A stretch of 64,000 nucleotides of DNA from Arthrobacter pascens. Lineage in GTDB: Bacteria; Actinomycetota; Actinomycetes; Actinomycetales; Micrococcaceae. Location of the stretch: the NCBI RefSeq assembly GCF_017052465.1, contig NZ_JAFHKT010000121.1:1-64000 (forward strand), in the 5' to 3' direction. Made by a program: the position numbers and the translations under genes. The notes under the pieces were generated by a model. That model had not been told where the DNA came from. It made no database searches and saw nothing but the letters and a program-made list of their open reading frames with translations. Below are positions 52,020-60,776 of this stretch, in pieces (the stretch's first letter is position 1; each line of letters starts with the position of its first letter).

Positions 52020-52232
52020 TTTGGGCTTCCTTGGAGGAGTAGGTCCGGCGGGAGAGAATCAACGGCTGTTTGATCCAGTGTATTTTTGCTTTTCTGGCTG
52101 GTGGCCGGAGGTGTCTCAAAGCTTCGGTGATCCTCGGGATCTTGGGCATAAACCGGGGAAAATCCGGCACAATCCTGCGCTTTTGGCCGCCGGAGACCGA
52201 AGGCAGGCCGCCCCGTAACGTGCTCCTGCCGG

Positions 52233-53249
52233 CTAGATCCAGTTGTTGCGTTTGAAGGTGATGTAGAGGGCCAGTCCCATGCCCACCATGAGGCTGACGG
52301 CCATGGGGTATCCGAACACCCAGTCGAGTTCAGGCATGGTCCGGAAGTTCATGCCGTAGATAGTGCCGATGAGGGTCGGGGCGAAGAGGATGGCCGCCCA
52401 GGCCGAGATCCTTTTGACTTGCTCGCTCTGGGCGAAGCTGGACTCAGTGAGACGGCGCATTTCGTCGTTCTGCCGCTGCGCGACCAGGGCAGCGTTGACA
52501 GCGAGCGCGTTCTGGAGCAGGGCACGGAAGGACGCGATGCGCTCGTTCAACCGCAGGACGTGGTCAAGAACATCCCTCAGGTGATCTTGCAGGTCGGGGC
52601 CCGGGTGATGGTCCGGCGTTCCTGCCATCAGTGCCTGAAGGATTCCCGCCAGCGGCCCGGTGGCGCGCTGGACGGTGATCACCTGGCGGGAGAGTTCATA
52701 GATCCGCCGGGACACGTCCGGATCGGCGCCGAAGAGGTCATCCTCGATTTCATCGATATCGTTCTCCAGGCCAGTGGCGACCGGTTCATATTCGTCCACC
52801 ACCTGGTCAAGGATGGCGTACAGCACGGCGTCCGGACCCAGGGCGAGAAACTCAGGCTCGGATTCCATCCGCCGGCGCACCCTGGCGAGATCCGGTGATT
52901 CGGCGTGCCGGACGGTGACCACGAAGTCCGGCCCGATGAAGATATGGATTTCGCCGAATTCCACCTTTTCCACGTCGTCCAGGTACCGGGCGGGGCGCAG
53001 GACCATGAACAGGGTGTCGCCGTAGTGCTCCAGCTTCGCCCGCTGGTGTCCGCTCAGGGCGTCCTCGACTGCGAGCGGGCTGAGGTCAAACTCATCGGCC
53101 ACGGAACGCAGCTCTCGCGCGTCCGGCCGGTAAAGTCCGATCCAGGCCATTCCCTGCCGCTGCCGCAGCAGGAAGTACGTCTCCTCAAGGCCTTCCGGAT
53201 CCGCCGTCCGGCGGCCTGCCACGTACACCGCGTTGTCGACAATGGTCAT
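52233..53249 (-). CDS. corA: CorA-family magnesium/cobalt transporter
   Basis: A 338-residue CorA channel. A large N-terminal cytosolic domain with a funnel helix (about 1-270; long charged helix around 225-265) leads to two C-terminal membrane helices. The pore signature YGMNF is near residue 296 between them and the end FKRNNWI is typical. It lets Mg2+ enter down its gradient. ATG lies in front of TIVDNAVYV; a longer frame adds 45 residues unlike the family. It stands upstream of the protease gene on the same strand, 213 bp away, with no obvious promoter read. Confidence 0.93.
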   Translation of the reverse strand: MTIVDNAVYVAGRRTADPEGLEETYFLLRQRQGMAWIGLYRPDARELRSVADEFDLSPLAVEDALSGHQRAKLEHYGDTLFMVLRPARYLDDVEKVEFGEIHIFIGPDFVVTVRHAESPDLARVRRRMESEPEFLALGPDAVLYAILDQVVDEYEPVATGLENDIDEIEDDLFGADPDVSRRIYELSRQVITVQRATGPLAGILQALMAGTPDHHPGPDLQDHLRDVLDHVLRLNERIASFRALLQNALAVNAALVAQRQNDEMRRLTESSFAQSEQVKRISAWAAILFAPTLIGTIYGMNFRTMPELDWVFGYPMAVSLMVGMGLALYITFKRNNWI

Positions 53250-53487
53250 GGCAGCGACTCCTTCGTTGGACCGGCCGCCTTGCCTCGAGGACACGCCCCG
53301 AGGACACCCACTGACAGCGGAGGCAACGCAACACGGACTGCACGGCCCCCAGCGGGCCGAGCAGTCCGTGCCCGGCCTCCCCACCAGATACAGCCGGCTG
53401 CTACAAAACCGACTCTAGGCGCTGAACGGTGGGAAAACCTTGGGGACGGCCGCCCCGCTCCCTGCGGTCGTGGCTATGCGCCGATGT

Positions 53488-53886
53488 TCACATGCGTGCG
53501 TGCTGTCCGCGGCTGGACGGCCGGCCGAACGATGCCGCACCGAGGAATTCCACGGCGACGAAGGGCTCGGAACCCAGCACCCATTCGTCATGGCCCGGCG
53601 GAATCGCGTAGGTGTCGTTGGCACGGATGGTGGATTTGAGGCCGTCCGGCGTGGCGATCTCCAGCGTTCCGGAGATGCAGAACCCGAGGTGGTTGTGCTG
53701 GCAGAACTCCGTCTGTTCCGTGGGCTTGGAGCACTCGGACCATTGCCAGCCGGGAGCGAGGATCAGACGGGCGACGGAGTAGTCGTTCACGCTGACGAGA
53801 TCCACCTCCGCCTTGGCCGGATACCTCTTCTTATCCGGCACGTCGAAGGATTTTACGGAGAAAGCTGATACGAAATTAGCGGTCAT
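53488..53886 (-). CDS. Single-domain cupin protein
   Basis: A 132-residue protein with one cupin barrel (about 40-118): ILAPGWQWSECSKPTEQTEFCQHNHLGFCISGTLEIA gives the first cupin motif with metal-type His residues near 72, and AIPPGHDEWVLG near 100 the second. It has several Cys around the barrel. Such proteins may bind metal or small ligands. The chosen ATG lies after AGGCAG; a longer frame adds 35 unlikely residues. Function is unknown. Confidence 0.82.
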   Translation of the reverse strand: MTANFVSAFSVKSFDVPDKKRYPAKAEVDLVSVNDYSVARLILAPGWQWSECSKPTEQTEFCQHNHLGFCISGTLEIATPDGLKSTIRANDTYAIPPGHDEWVLGSEPFVAVEFLGAASFGRPSSRGQHARM

Positions 53887-54099
53887 TGGACGCTGCCTGG
53901 GACTAGGTTGAGACCTTGAATTGTGGAGGCTCCGGAACGGAGACGAGCTGAGGGAATGTGGATCGCCGGCCGTGGCCTGGCTGTGCAACAATCCACACTC
54001 TGCGGCTCCCCCCTCAGCGCACGCGCATCAACAGATCCATGTTGAAGTAGTACAACCGTAGTCCTCGCCCGGCCGAAGTCAATGGCCAGGAAGCCGCGG

Positions 54100-54831
54100 C
54101 TACCGGCCGTAGATCTTGATGAAGTTCCGCAGGATCTTCATGGGCTCCGTCGCGGTGAAGGTCCTGGCCGCCGCCATCAGTTCCTCGGCGGACTCCGGCG
54201 GGAAATATCCGGCGTGGCGGTAGATGTCGATCCTGGTGACCAGGCCTTCGGCGTCCAGCTCGGGGTGGAACTGGGTGGCATAGAGGTTCTGCTTGATCCG
54301 GAACATGTGCACCGGGCAAGCCGCCGAGCTCGCCAGCAGCACGGCGTGCGGGGGTGGCACGGTGCACGCTTCCTTATGGCCCGTGAAGGCCGTGAACTCC
54401 GCGGGCATGCCTGCCAGCAGCGGATCCTGCAGGCCCTCGGGACTCAGGCTGATGGTCACGCCACCCAGCTGCTCCCCGTAGGTCCTGTCGATGATGGCAC
54501 CCTGGTGTCGGCCAAGCGTGCCGACGCCGTAGCAGGCGCCCAGAAACGGGTAGTCCGCCGCCACGATCCGATCCAGCAGCGCGGACAGTTCGCGCTCCAC
54601 CCGGTGCTGGGCTTCAGACTTCTTTTCGGGAGGATCGCTCGACGTGAACGGGCTGCCGCCCACGATGATTCCCGAATAGTCTTCCAGCGCAAGGTCCGGC
54701 AGCGGCGCCTGCTCCATCCTGATCCGTCGCAGCTGGCTTTCATCCAGCCCCCCGTAGCGCAGGTAGGCCTCGTACTCGTCCTCCGCCGCGGCGTCTTCAG
54801 CGCGCGATGCGAGCAGCAGAAAAGGTTTCAT
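54100..54831 (-). CDS. Class I glutamine amidotransferase
   Basis: A 243-residue amidotransferase domain protein of the GuaA-type class. The nucleophile Cys is in FLGACYGVGTLGRH near residue 99, the His and Glu of the triad in ATQFHPELDAEG near 187, and the oxyanion strand GIIVGGSPFTSSD near 55. It has no synthetase partner beside it. Stand-alone members hydrolyse glutamine-like amides or gamma-glutamyl compounds. It starts 4 bp after the GntR-type regulator stop, so both are one transcript. Confidence 0.88.
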   Translation of the reverse strand: MKPFLLLASRAEDAAAEDEYEAYLRYGGLDESQLRRIRMEQAPLPDLALEDYSGIIVGGSPFTSSDPPEKKSEAQHRVERELSALLDRIVAADYPFLGACYGVGTLGRHQGAIIDRTYGEQLGGVTISLSPEGLQDPLLAGMPAEFTAFTGHKEACTVPPPHAVLLASSAACPVHMFRIKQNLYATQFHPELDAEGLVTRIDIYRHAGYFPPESAEELMAAARTFTATEPMKILRNFIKIYGR

Positions 54832-54835
54832 GGTC

Positions 54836-55537
54836 CTACTTCAGCAGTGCGACGTCGGAGACGAGGGTGATGTGCTCCAGCATCGCCGCCGCGGCGGCAG
54901 TGGGATCCTGGGCTCGGATGGCCTCGGCGATCTTCCGGTGCGAGGCCAGCGACTGTTCCGGCCGGCCGGGCTGGCCCAGGGATTCGAGGCGCGTCTCCAG
55001 GATCATCCCCGCAATGAAGGTCATGAGTTGGGCCAGGACCGCGGAGTGGGCCGCTGTGGTGACGGCCTGGTGGAACTGTTCGTCGCCGTGCGCTCCCTTG
55101 GCTCCCGAGGCCACCTCTTCCGCCATGGCGTCCAGCGCCTTGTCGATCGCCTTCATGTCCGCCTCGGTGCGCCGGGCGGCGGCGAGCTCTGCAAGCTTGA
55201 CCTCAAGCGTGCTGCGCGCTTCGACGATTTCCGGCAGCCGGCTGCGGTGTTCGCGCAGGCCCTTGAGCACCGACGGAACGTTGGGCCGGTACACCAGCAC
55301 CGCGCCGGTGCCGTGCTGGACATCGATCACGCCGAGGACCTCGAGGGCAACCAGCGCCTGGGCCAGTGTGGCCCTCGAGACGCCCAGCCGCTCGGCCAGG
55401 TCCCGCTCCGCAGGAAGGGTGTCTCCGGGCCCGAGCTGCGCGGACTCTATGAACTCCATGAGCTGCTCCACGAGCTGCTCATAGAGCCGGGGCCGCGAGA
55501 CGCGGGATATCTGTTGCGTTGCTGACTTCTTGGGCAT
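54836..55537 (-). CDS. GntR/FadR-family regulator of the dicarboxylate operon
   Basis: A 233-residue regulator with a GntR winged helix (about 18-85; TLPAERDLAERLGVSRATLA) and an FCD-type helical effector domain (about 95-225; HGDEQFHQAVTTAAH near 150). FadR-type proteins often bind carboxylates or acyl-CoA. The ATG after GGAAGGATGCGC is preferred; an ATG two codons earlier also exists. It is divergent from the MatC-like operon and a palindrome lies between them. It may be MatR-like. Confidence 0.9.
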   Translation of the reverse strand: MPKKSATQQISRVSRPRLYEQLVEQLMEFIESAQLGPGDTLPAERDLAERLGVSRATLAQALVALEVLGVIDVQHGTGAVLVYRPNVPSVLKGLREHRSRLPEIVEARSTLEVKLAELAAARRTEADMKAIDKALDAMAEEVASGAKGAHGDEQFHQAVTTAAHSAVLAQLMTFIAGMILETRLESLGQPGRPEQSLASHRKIAEAIRAQDPTAAAAAMLEHITLVSDVALLK

Positions 55538-55583
55538 GCGCATCCTTCCGGCGACGTCCTCGGTCCAGCTTAGCGGAGGAGTA

Positions 55584-55612
55584 TTGACAAAGTCACCTAG
55601 TGTCTAGGAGGC
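55584..55612 (+). promoter_or_regulatory. Promoter region of the MatC-like operon
   Basis: A perfect -35 box TTGACA is at 55584-55589. The -10 region overlaps the palindromic site; TAGGAG at 15 bp spacing is the best but weak match. Start of transcription would be about 50 bp before the transporter ATG. Confidence 0.5.
55596..55608. promoter_or_regulatory. Operator palindrome for the GntR/FadR regulator
   Basis: CCTAG TGT CTAGG is a perfect 5-bp inverted repeat between the -35 box and the expected transcription start. A third CTAGG-like half copy (GCTAGG) follows 4 bp later. It is the natural binding site for the divergent regulator. Confidence 0.6.
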
Positions 55613-55669
55613 TAGGCCAGTGAGCCAGTAACCCACATCACACAAATCTCTCAATCCGGAGGAACAACG

Positions 55670-57058
55670 ATGTCCGCTCCCGTCCTGTCCATCATCATCC
55701 TGGCGGTGATGTTCCTGCTGGCCACGGTGCTGCCCCTGAACATGGGCGCCTTGGCTTTCGTGGGTGCATTCCTGCTGGGCTCCGTGGTCCTCGGCATGTC
55801 CACCAGCGACATTCTTGCCAGTTTTCCCGGCGGCCTGTTCCTGACCATCGTCGGGGTTACGTATCTCTTCGCCATCGCCCAGAACAACGGCACCATCGAC
55901 CTGCTGGTCCGCGGCGCCGTGCGGCTCGTGGGCAGCAAAGTGGCCCTCATCCCCTGGGTCATGTTCGCCATCACCGCCGTCATCACGGCCGTCGGGGCAT
56001 TGTCTCCCGCCGCCGTCGCCATCATTGCGCCGATCGCGCTGAGCTTCGCCGCCAAGCACAAAATCAATCCGCTGATGATGGGCATGATGGTCATCCACGG
56101 CGCCCAGGCCGGCGGATTCTCCCCGATCGCCGTCTACGGCGTCACGGTCAACGGCATCATCGCCAAGACGGAGCTGGATGCCAGCCCGATGGCCATCTTC
56201 CTCGCGAGCTTTATCTTCAACCTCGCCATCGCCGTGGTGCTGTTCATCGTCCTGGGCGGCAGCAAACTGCTCAGCACCAGGACCGGCCGGCTCGTGGAGC
56301 AGGCTGCAGAGTCCCGCATGGCCGTCAGCGTTGGCGCCCGAGCGGCCGGCGCCACCCTGCGGGACTGCAGCCCTGACAGCACTCCCTCCGGCACGGCCGG
56401 CAAGGAAACGCCCGGTTCCTCACCGGCGGGAGGCTCGTCCGACGGCAGCCGTGCGCGCGCCAACGTTGCGCAGCTGGTGACCATTGCGGGCCTCATCGCG
56501 CTCGCCGTCATCTCGCTGGGATTCAAGGTTGACGTCGGCTTCGTCTCCATCACCATTGCCATCGTCTTGGCCCTCGTCTCGCCGGCCGCCCAGAAGGGTG
56601 CCATCAACAAGATCAGCTGGTCCACGGTCCTGCTCATCTGCGGCATGCTCACCTTCGTGGGCGTCCTTGAGGAAGCCGGCACCATCAAGTTCGTGTCCGA
56701 CGGCGTGGCGCACCTCGGCATGCCCCTGCTGGCCGCGCTGCTGATCTGCTACATCGGCGCCGTGGTCTCTGCCTTCGCCTCGTCCACCGCCATCCTGGCG
56801 GCCCTCATTCCGCTGGCCGTTCCGTTCCTGGCCAGCGGTGAAATCGGCGCCGTCGGCGTCATCGCGGCGCTGGCCGTCGCCTCCACGATCGTGGACGTCT
56901 CCCCGTTCAGCACCAACGGCGCACTGGTGCTGGCCAACGCCCCCGAGGACGTGGACAAGGACAAGTTCTACAAGCAGATCCTGGCCTACAGCGGCATCGT
57001 CGTCGCCGCCGGGCCCGCCATCGCCTGGCTGGTCATGGTGGTCCCGGGCTGGATGTAG
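55670..57058 (+). CDS. MatC-like dicarboxylate transporter (SLC13/IT superfamily)
   Basis: A 462-residue membrane transporter with about eleven hydrophobic segments. The N-terminal half resembles the dicarboxylate carrier MatC domain (LPLNMGALAFVGAFLLG near 22) and the sequence ALSPAAVAIIAPIALSFAA near 110 and DVSPFSTNGALVLANAP near 407 match the two re-entrant substrate loops of the group. A polar Ser/Gly/Ala insert of about 55 residues (208-265) sits between the halves. It likely imports malonate or another C3-C4 diacid. ATG follows CGGAGGAACAACG. Confidence 0.88.
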   Translation: MSAPVLSIIILAVMFLLATVLPLNMGALAFVGAFLLGSVVLGMSTSDILASFPGGLFLTIVGVTYLFAIAQNNGTIDLLVRGAVRLVGSKVALIPWVMFAITAVITAVGALSPAAVAIIAPIALSFAAKHKINPLMMGMMVIHGAQAGGFSPIAVYGVTVNGIIAKTELDASPMAIFLASFIFNLAIAVVLFIVLGGSKLLSTRTGRLVEQAAESRMAVSVGARAAGATLRDCSPDSTPSGTAGKETPGSSPAGGSSDGSRARANVAQLVTIAGLIALAVISLGFKVDVGFVSITIAIVLALVSPAAQKGAINKISWSTVLLICGMLTFVGVLEEAGTIKFVSDGVAHLGMPLLAALLICYIGAVVSAFASSTAILAALIPLAVPFLASGEIGAVGVIAALAVASTIVDVSPFSTNGALVLANAPEDVDKDKFYKQILAYSGIVVAAGPAIAWLVMVVPGWM

Positions 57059-57107
57059 CCGGGACATCGCCAACAGCCTCCCCTCGCGCAAGAAAAGGAA
57101 TATCCCC

Positions 57108-58337
57108 ATGAGCTTTGAATCCACACCCCGGGCTGAAGGCCCCCTCACCGGCTACCTCGTAGTGGACCTGAGCCGCGCCCTCGCCGGCCCGCACGCCGGC
57201 ATGATGCTGGCGGACCTCGGCGCCCGGGTCATCAAGGTCGAGAACCCCGGCACCGGCGACGACACACGCGGCTGGGGGCCTCCGTTCGTCGGCCCCGAGG
57301 ACGACCCCCAGGCCACGTACTTCCTGTCCTGCAACCGCAACAAGGAATCCATCGCCCTTGACCTGAAGAGCGACGACGGGCGGACAGTGCTCCGCGAACT
57401 GCTGGAGCGCGCCGACGTCGTGATCGAAAACTTCCGTCCCGGCGTACTGGACCGGCTTGGGTTCTCTGCCGCAGAGATGCACGCGCTGAACCCGGCGCTC
57501 GTGGTCCTGTCCATCACCGGCTTCGGCCACGACGGGCCCGAATCCCGGCGCAGCGGATATGACCAGATCCTCCAGGGCGAAGCCGGACTGATGTCCCTGA
57601 CCGGATCCGGGCCGGACGACCCCCAGCGCGTGGGAGTGCCCATCGCGGACCTGCTCTCCGGCATGTACGGGGCCTTCGGCACGCTCGCCGCACTGCTGCA
57701 GCGGGAACGGACGGGGCAGGGGCAGATCGTGCGTACCTCCCTGCTCGCGGCACTGATTGGCGTGCACGCCTTCCAGGGCACCCGGGCCACCGTGGCCGGC
57801 GAAACGCCCAAGGCGCAGGGCAACCACCACCCGTCCATCGCGCCCTACGGGCTCTTCCACTGCCGGCAGGGCCGGGTCCAGATCAGTGTGGGCAGCGAGA
57901 AGCTGTGGACCACGTTCGCCGCGGCGTTCGGAATCGATGCGTCGCGTCCCGCGTTCGCCACGAACGCGGAGCGGGTGCGCAACAGGGAACAGGTCATCGA
58001 AGAAGTGGAGCGCGCGTTCGCCGGTTACGACGCCGAACCCCTGCTCGCCAGGCTGAACGAAGCCGGGATCCCGGCCGGCAAAGTCCGGACCTTGGACGAA
58101 GTCTATGCCTGGGAACAGGTTCATTCGCAGGGCCTGGTGATCGACGTCGACCACAAGATCCTCGGCAACGTGAGCCTGCCCGGCCCGCCGCTGCGCTTCT
58201 TCAGCCCCGCCGACACCGCAGAAACCACACTCAAAACCCACACCGCGCCGCCGCTGCTGGACCAGGACGGAGAGCAGATCCGGCAGTGGCTCGGCCTGGT
58301 GCCAGCCGACGCGTCCGCCGCCGGAGAGGGCCGATGA
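57108..58337 (+). CDS. CaiB/BaiF-type (class III) CoA-transferase
   Basis: A 409-residue CoA-transferase. The family start YLVVDLSRALAGPHAGMMLA near 16, RVIKVENPGTGDDTRGWGPP near 40, NRNKESIALDLKS near 75 and the catalytic Asp in VPIADLLSGMYG near 185 are all present. It moves CoA between an acyl-CoA donor and a carboxylate. In this operon it would activate the imported acid, using for example acetyl-CoA or the product CoA ester. ATG after AAAAGGAA. Its stop overlaps the next start by 4 nt. Confidence 0.92.
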   Translation: MSFESTPRAEGPLTGYLVVDLSRALAGPHAGMMLADLGARVIKVENPGTGDDTRGWGPPFVGPEDDPQATYFLSCNRNKESIALDLKSDDGRTVLRELLERADVVIENFRPGVLDRLGFSAAEMHALNPALVVLSITGFGHDGPESRRSGYDQILQGEAGLMSLTGSGPDDPQRVGVPIADLLSGMYGAFGTLAALLQRERTGQGQIVRTSLLAALIGVHAFQGTRATVAGETPKAQGNHHPSIAPYGLFHCRQGRVQISVGSEKLWTTFAAAFGIDASRPAFATNAERVRNREQVIEEVERAFAGYDAEPLLARLNEAGIPAGKVRTLDEVYAWEQVHSQGLVIDVDHKILGNVSLPGPPLRFFSPADTAETTLKTHTAPPLLDQDGEQIRQWLGLVPADASAAGEGR

Positions 58338-59872
58338 CCATGCCTGCGGACCTGAAAGTCAGGCACCTGGACGCCACCGAACTCATTGCCGCCGTGCTCG
58401 ATCCCGGCTCCTACCGCAGCTGGGACACCCCGGTGGTTGACCCGGATCCGAGTCCCGAGTACCGGCAGGAGCTGGCTGCGGCCCGGTCGAAGACCGGCGT
58501 GGACGAATCCGTCCTGACCGGCGAGGGCCTCATCCGCGGCCGCCGGGTGGCCGTCATCGTCAGCGAGTTCCGTTTCCTGGCCGGGTCCATCGGGCTCGCC
58601 GCGGCGGAACGGATCGTGGCCGCCGTCGAACGCGCCACCCGGGAGGGGCTTCCCCTCCTGGCCGGACCGGCGTCGGGCGGCACGCGGATGCAGGAGGGCA
58701 CCGTCGCGTTCCTGTCCATGGTGAAGATCAGCGCTGCCGTCCGGGCGCACCGGCAGGCCGGCCTGCCCTACCTCGTTTACCTCAGGCATCCCACCACGGG
58801 CGGCGTCATGGCCTCGTGGGGCTCCCTCGGACACATCACCGTGGCCGAGCCCGGCGCGCTCCTCGGATTCCTCGGGCCGCGGGTCTACGACGCGCTCTAC
58901 GGCACCCCTTTTCCGGAGAATGTCCAGGTGGCAGAGAACCTCTTCGACAAGGGGCTTATCGACGCGGTGGTCCCGCCCTGGCAGCTGTCCGACGTCATCG
59001 ACCGCGCCCTGGGCATTCTGGTCACCGGCCCGCACCCGCGCGTCCGTCCGCCACGGACGCTGTCTGTGAGACCGTCCGACGCCGGCGCCTGGGAATCAAT
59101 CGAAATCTCCCGCAACCCGCGCCGCCCGGACCTGCGGCAGCTGCTCGCCTACGGCGCCCGGGACGTGCTCCCGCTCAACGGCACGGGCCAGGGGGAAAAG
59201 GACCCGGGGCTGCTGCTGGCACTCGCCCGCTTCGGCCAGAAGTCCTGCGTCGTCATTGGCCACACCAGGCCGCGGCCCTCACAGCAGACTGCCATGGGAC
59301 CGGCCTCCCTCCGGGAAGCCCGCCGCGGCATGCGCCTCGCCGAAGAGCTCGGCCTGCCGCTGCTGACCGTCATCGACACCGGCGGCGCAGCCCTCTCCAA
59401 GGAAGCCGAGGAAGGCGGCCTGGCCGGCGAAATCGCCCGTTCCCTGCACGACCTGATCGGCCTCAACTCCCCCACAGTGTCCGTGCTGCTCGGCCAGGGA
59501 GCAGGCGGCGGGGCGCTGGCCCTGCTGCCGGCCGACCGGACCATCGCGGCGCAGCACGCCTGGCTCTCGCCGCTGCCGCCCGAAGGCGCCAGCGCCATCG
59601 TGCACCGCAGCACCGACTTTGCCCCGGCCATGTCCGAGGCGCAGGGCGTCAACGTGGCATCGCTGTACACCCACGGCATGGTGGAGCACATCGTGGACGA
59701 ACGCCCCGACGCCGCGTTCGAGGGCAAGGCATTCTGCCAGCGCCTGGGGCACGCCATTGAGTACGAGCTGGCGACCCTTGCGTCCGCCAGGACCAGCGAC
59801 CTGCTGCCCCGCCGGCTGGAGAAATACAGGGCCCTGGGCGGCTGCCGCGCCGCAGACGCCAGCCCGGCTTAG
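58334..59872 (+). CDS. Fused acetyl-CoA-carboxylase-type carboxyltransferase (AccD-AccA halves)
   Basis: A 512-residue protein with two crotonase-fold carboxyltransferase halves. The N half (about 60-245; GPASGGTRMQEGTVAFLSMV, RHPTTGGVMASWGSLG) resembles AccD/MdcD but has no zinc-ribbon cysteines. The C half (about 275-500; DTGGAALSKEAEEGGLAGEI, LLGQGAGGGALALLPADRTI) resembles AccA/MdcE. No biotin carboxylase or carrier gene is in the operon. It may therefore decarboxylate a malonyl-type CoA ester rather than carboxylate. ATG overlaps the CoA-transferase stop. Alternatively it borrows a carrier from elsewhere. Confidence 0.82.
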   Translation: MTMPADLKVRHLDATELIAAVLDPGSYRSWDTPVVDPDPSPEYRQELAAARSKTGVDESVLTGEGLIRGRRVAVIVSEFRFLAGSIGLAAAERIVAAVERATREGLPLLAGPASGGTRMQEGTVAFLSMVKISAAVRAHRQAGLPYLVYLRHPTTGGVMASWGSLGHITVAEPGALLGFLGPRVYDALYGTPFPENVQVAENLFDKGLIDAVVPPWQLSDVIDRALGILVTGPHPRVRPPRTLSVRPSDAGAWESIEISRNPRRPDLRQLLAYGARDVLPLNGTGQGEKDPGLLLALARFGQKSCVVIGHTRPRPSQQTAMGPASLREARRGMRLAEELGLPLLTVIDTGGAALSKEAEEGGLAGEIARSLHDLIGLNSPTVSVLLGQGAGGGALALLPADRTIAAQHAWLSPLPPEGASAIVHRSTDFAPAMSEAQGVNVASLYTHGMVEHIVDERPDAAFEGKAFCQRLGHAIEYELATLASARTSDLLPRRLEKYRALGGCRAADASPA

Positions 59873-60480
59873 CGGGACAGCTTTTGGGCGTCGGGCACCG
59901 GGTCGCCGATGTGGCCGGGTGCGTTGGCGGCCAGGACCCGTTGGACGAACGCGCAGTACTCCTCCATGTAATGGCGGAGGAATGCGGCGGTGGACTCGTC
60001 CGTGATCTCGCCGTCGGCCCCGAAAACGTCCGGCTTGAACTTAACGTAGGCCTCCGGGGCGTTGAGCTGCGGTGCGTCGAGGAAGGACAGCACGGCCCGC
60101 ATGGAGGACTGCATCACTGCGGTGCCGATGCTGCCCGGCGACGCCCCGATGATGCCGGTGGGCTTGCGGGCGAACGAGTTGGTGCCCCAGGGCCGTGAGC
60201 CCCAATCGATGGCGTTCTTCAGCGCTCCCGGGATGGAACGGTTGTATTCGGGAGACACGAAGAGGATCCCGTCGGAGGCCTCGATGGCGTCTTTCAGGGC
60301 CCGCCCCGCCGGCGGGAAGTCGGCGTCGTAGTCGTAGCTGTACAACGGCAGATCCCTGATGGGGATCTCCGTGAACTCAAGGTCCTCCGGCGCGAGCTTG
60401 ATGAGTGCTTTGGACAGCGTGCGGTTGATTGATCCGGTGGCCAGGCTGCCAACGAAGTATCCGATCTTGTGAGTTGCCAT
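59869..60480 (-). CDS. NADPH-dependent FMN reductase
   Basis: A 203-residue flavodoxin-fold reductase. The FMN phosphate loop GSLATGSINRTLSKAL is near 11-26, the isoalloxazine loop VSPEYNRSIPGALKNAIDW near 74-92 is the family hallmark, and a GASPGSIGT segment near 112 completes the site. It reduces FMN, quinones, chromate or azo dyes with NADPH. ATG chosen at ATHKIGY; the longer frame adds 37 residues without support. It is convergent with the carboxyltransferase gene, with stops overlapping by 4 nt. Confidence 0.9.
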   Translation of the reverse strand: MATHKIGYFVGSLATGSINRTLSKALIKLAPEDLEFTEIPIRDLPLYSYDYDADFPPAGRALKDAIEASDGILFVSPEYNRSIPGALKNAIDWGSRPWGTNSFARKPTGIIGASPGSIGTAVMQSSMRAVLSFLDAPQLNAPEAYVKFKPDVFGADGEITDESTAAFLRHYMEEYCAFVQRVLAANAPGHIGDPVPDAQKLSR

Positions 60481-60614
60481 GCCACACAGTTCAGCACACC
60501 ACAATCGTCCCGGCCAGAGCGTTGTGGGGGTCCTTGACAGGCCGCGGCCGGCAGGAGCTAGATGAACACAGGTGATGTTCGCGGCACACAACGGCAGCAG
60601 AAGGAGCGCCAGTC

Positions 60615-60776
60615 ATGAGTGAGAACCTGGAAGGAATGCAGCGGATCCACAGCGAGGCTCCTGCCGAAGGGGATGATACCGCCGATCCTACTGATCTCCG
60701 CATGCACTCGCAGGACCCGGCAGAGGGCGCTGATTCACCGGACGAGCCCCTGCAAAAGGCGTCCGGACCTTCCTGA
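60615..60776 (+). CDS. Small acidic hypothetical protein (53 residues)
   Basis: A 53-residue acidic, polar peptide (start SENLEGMQRIHSEAPAEGDD, then DPTDLRMHSQDPAEG), without hydrophobic segment. The reason to call it is the strong AGAAGGAGCGCCAGTC site before the ATG and a coding frame of the usual GC-third-position bias. It is divergent from the FMN reductase. I know no family; it resembles other short disordered proteins of this group. Confidence 0.55.
   Translation: MSENLEGMQRIHSEAPAEGDDTADPTDLRMHSQDPAEGADSPDEPLQKASGPS

Noticed and set aside
57033..58241. 402-codon minus-strand frame opposite the CoA-transferase
   Set aside because: Antisense shadow; the plus-strand frame has the whole CaiB signature and good ribosome-binding site.
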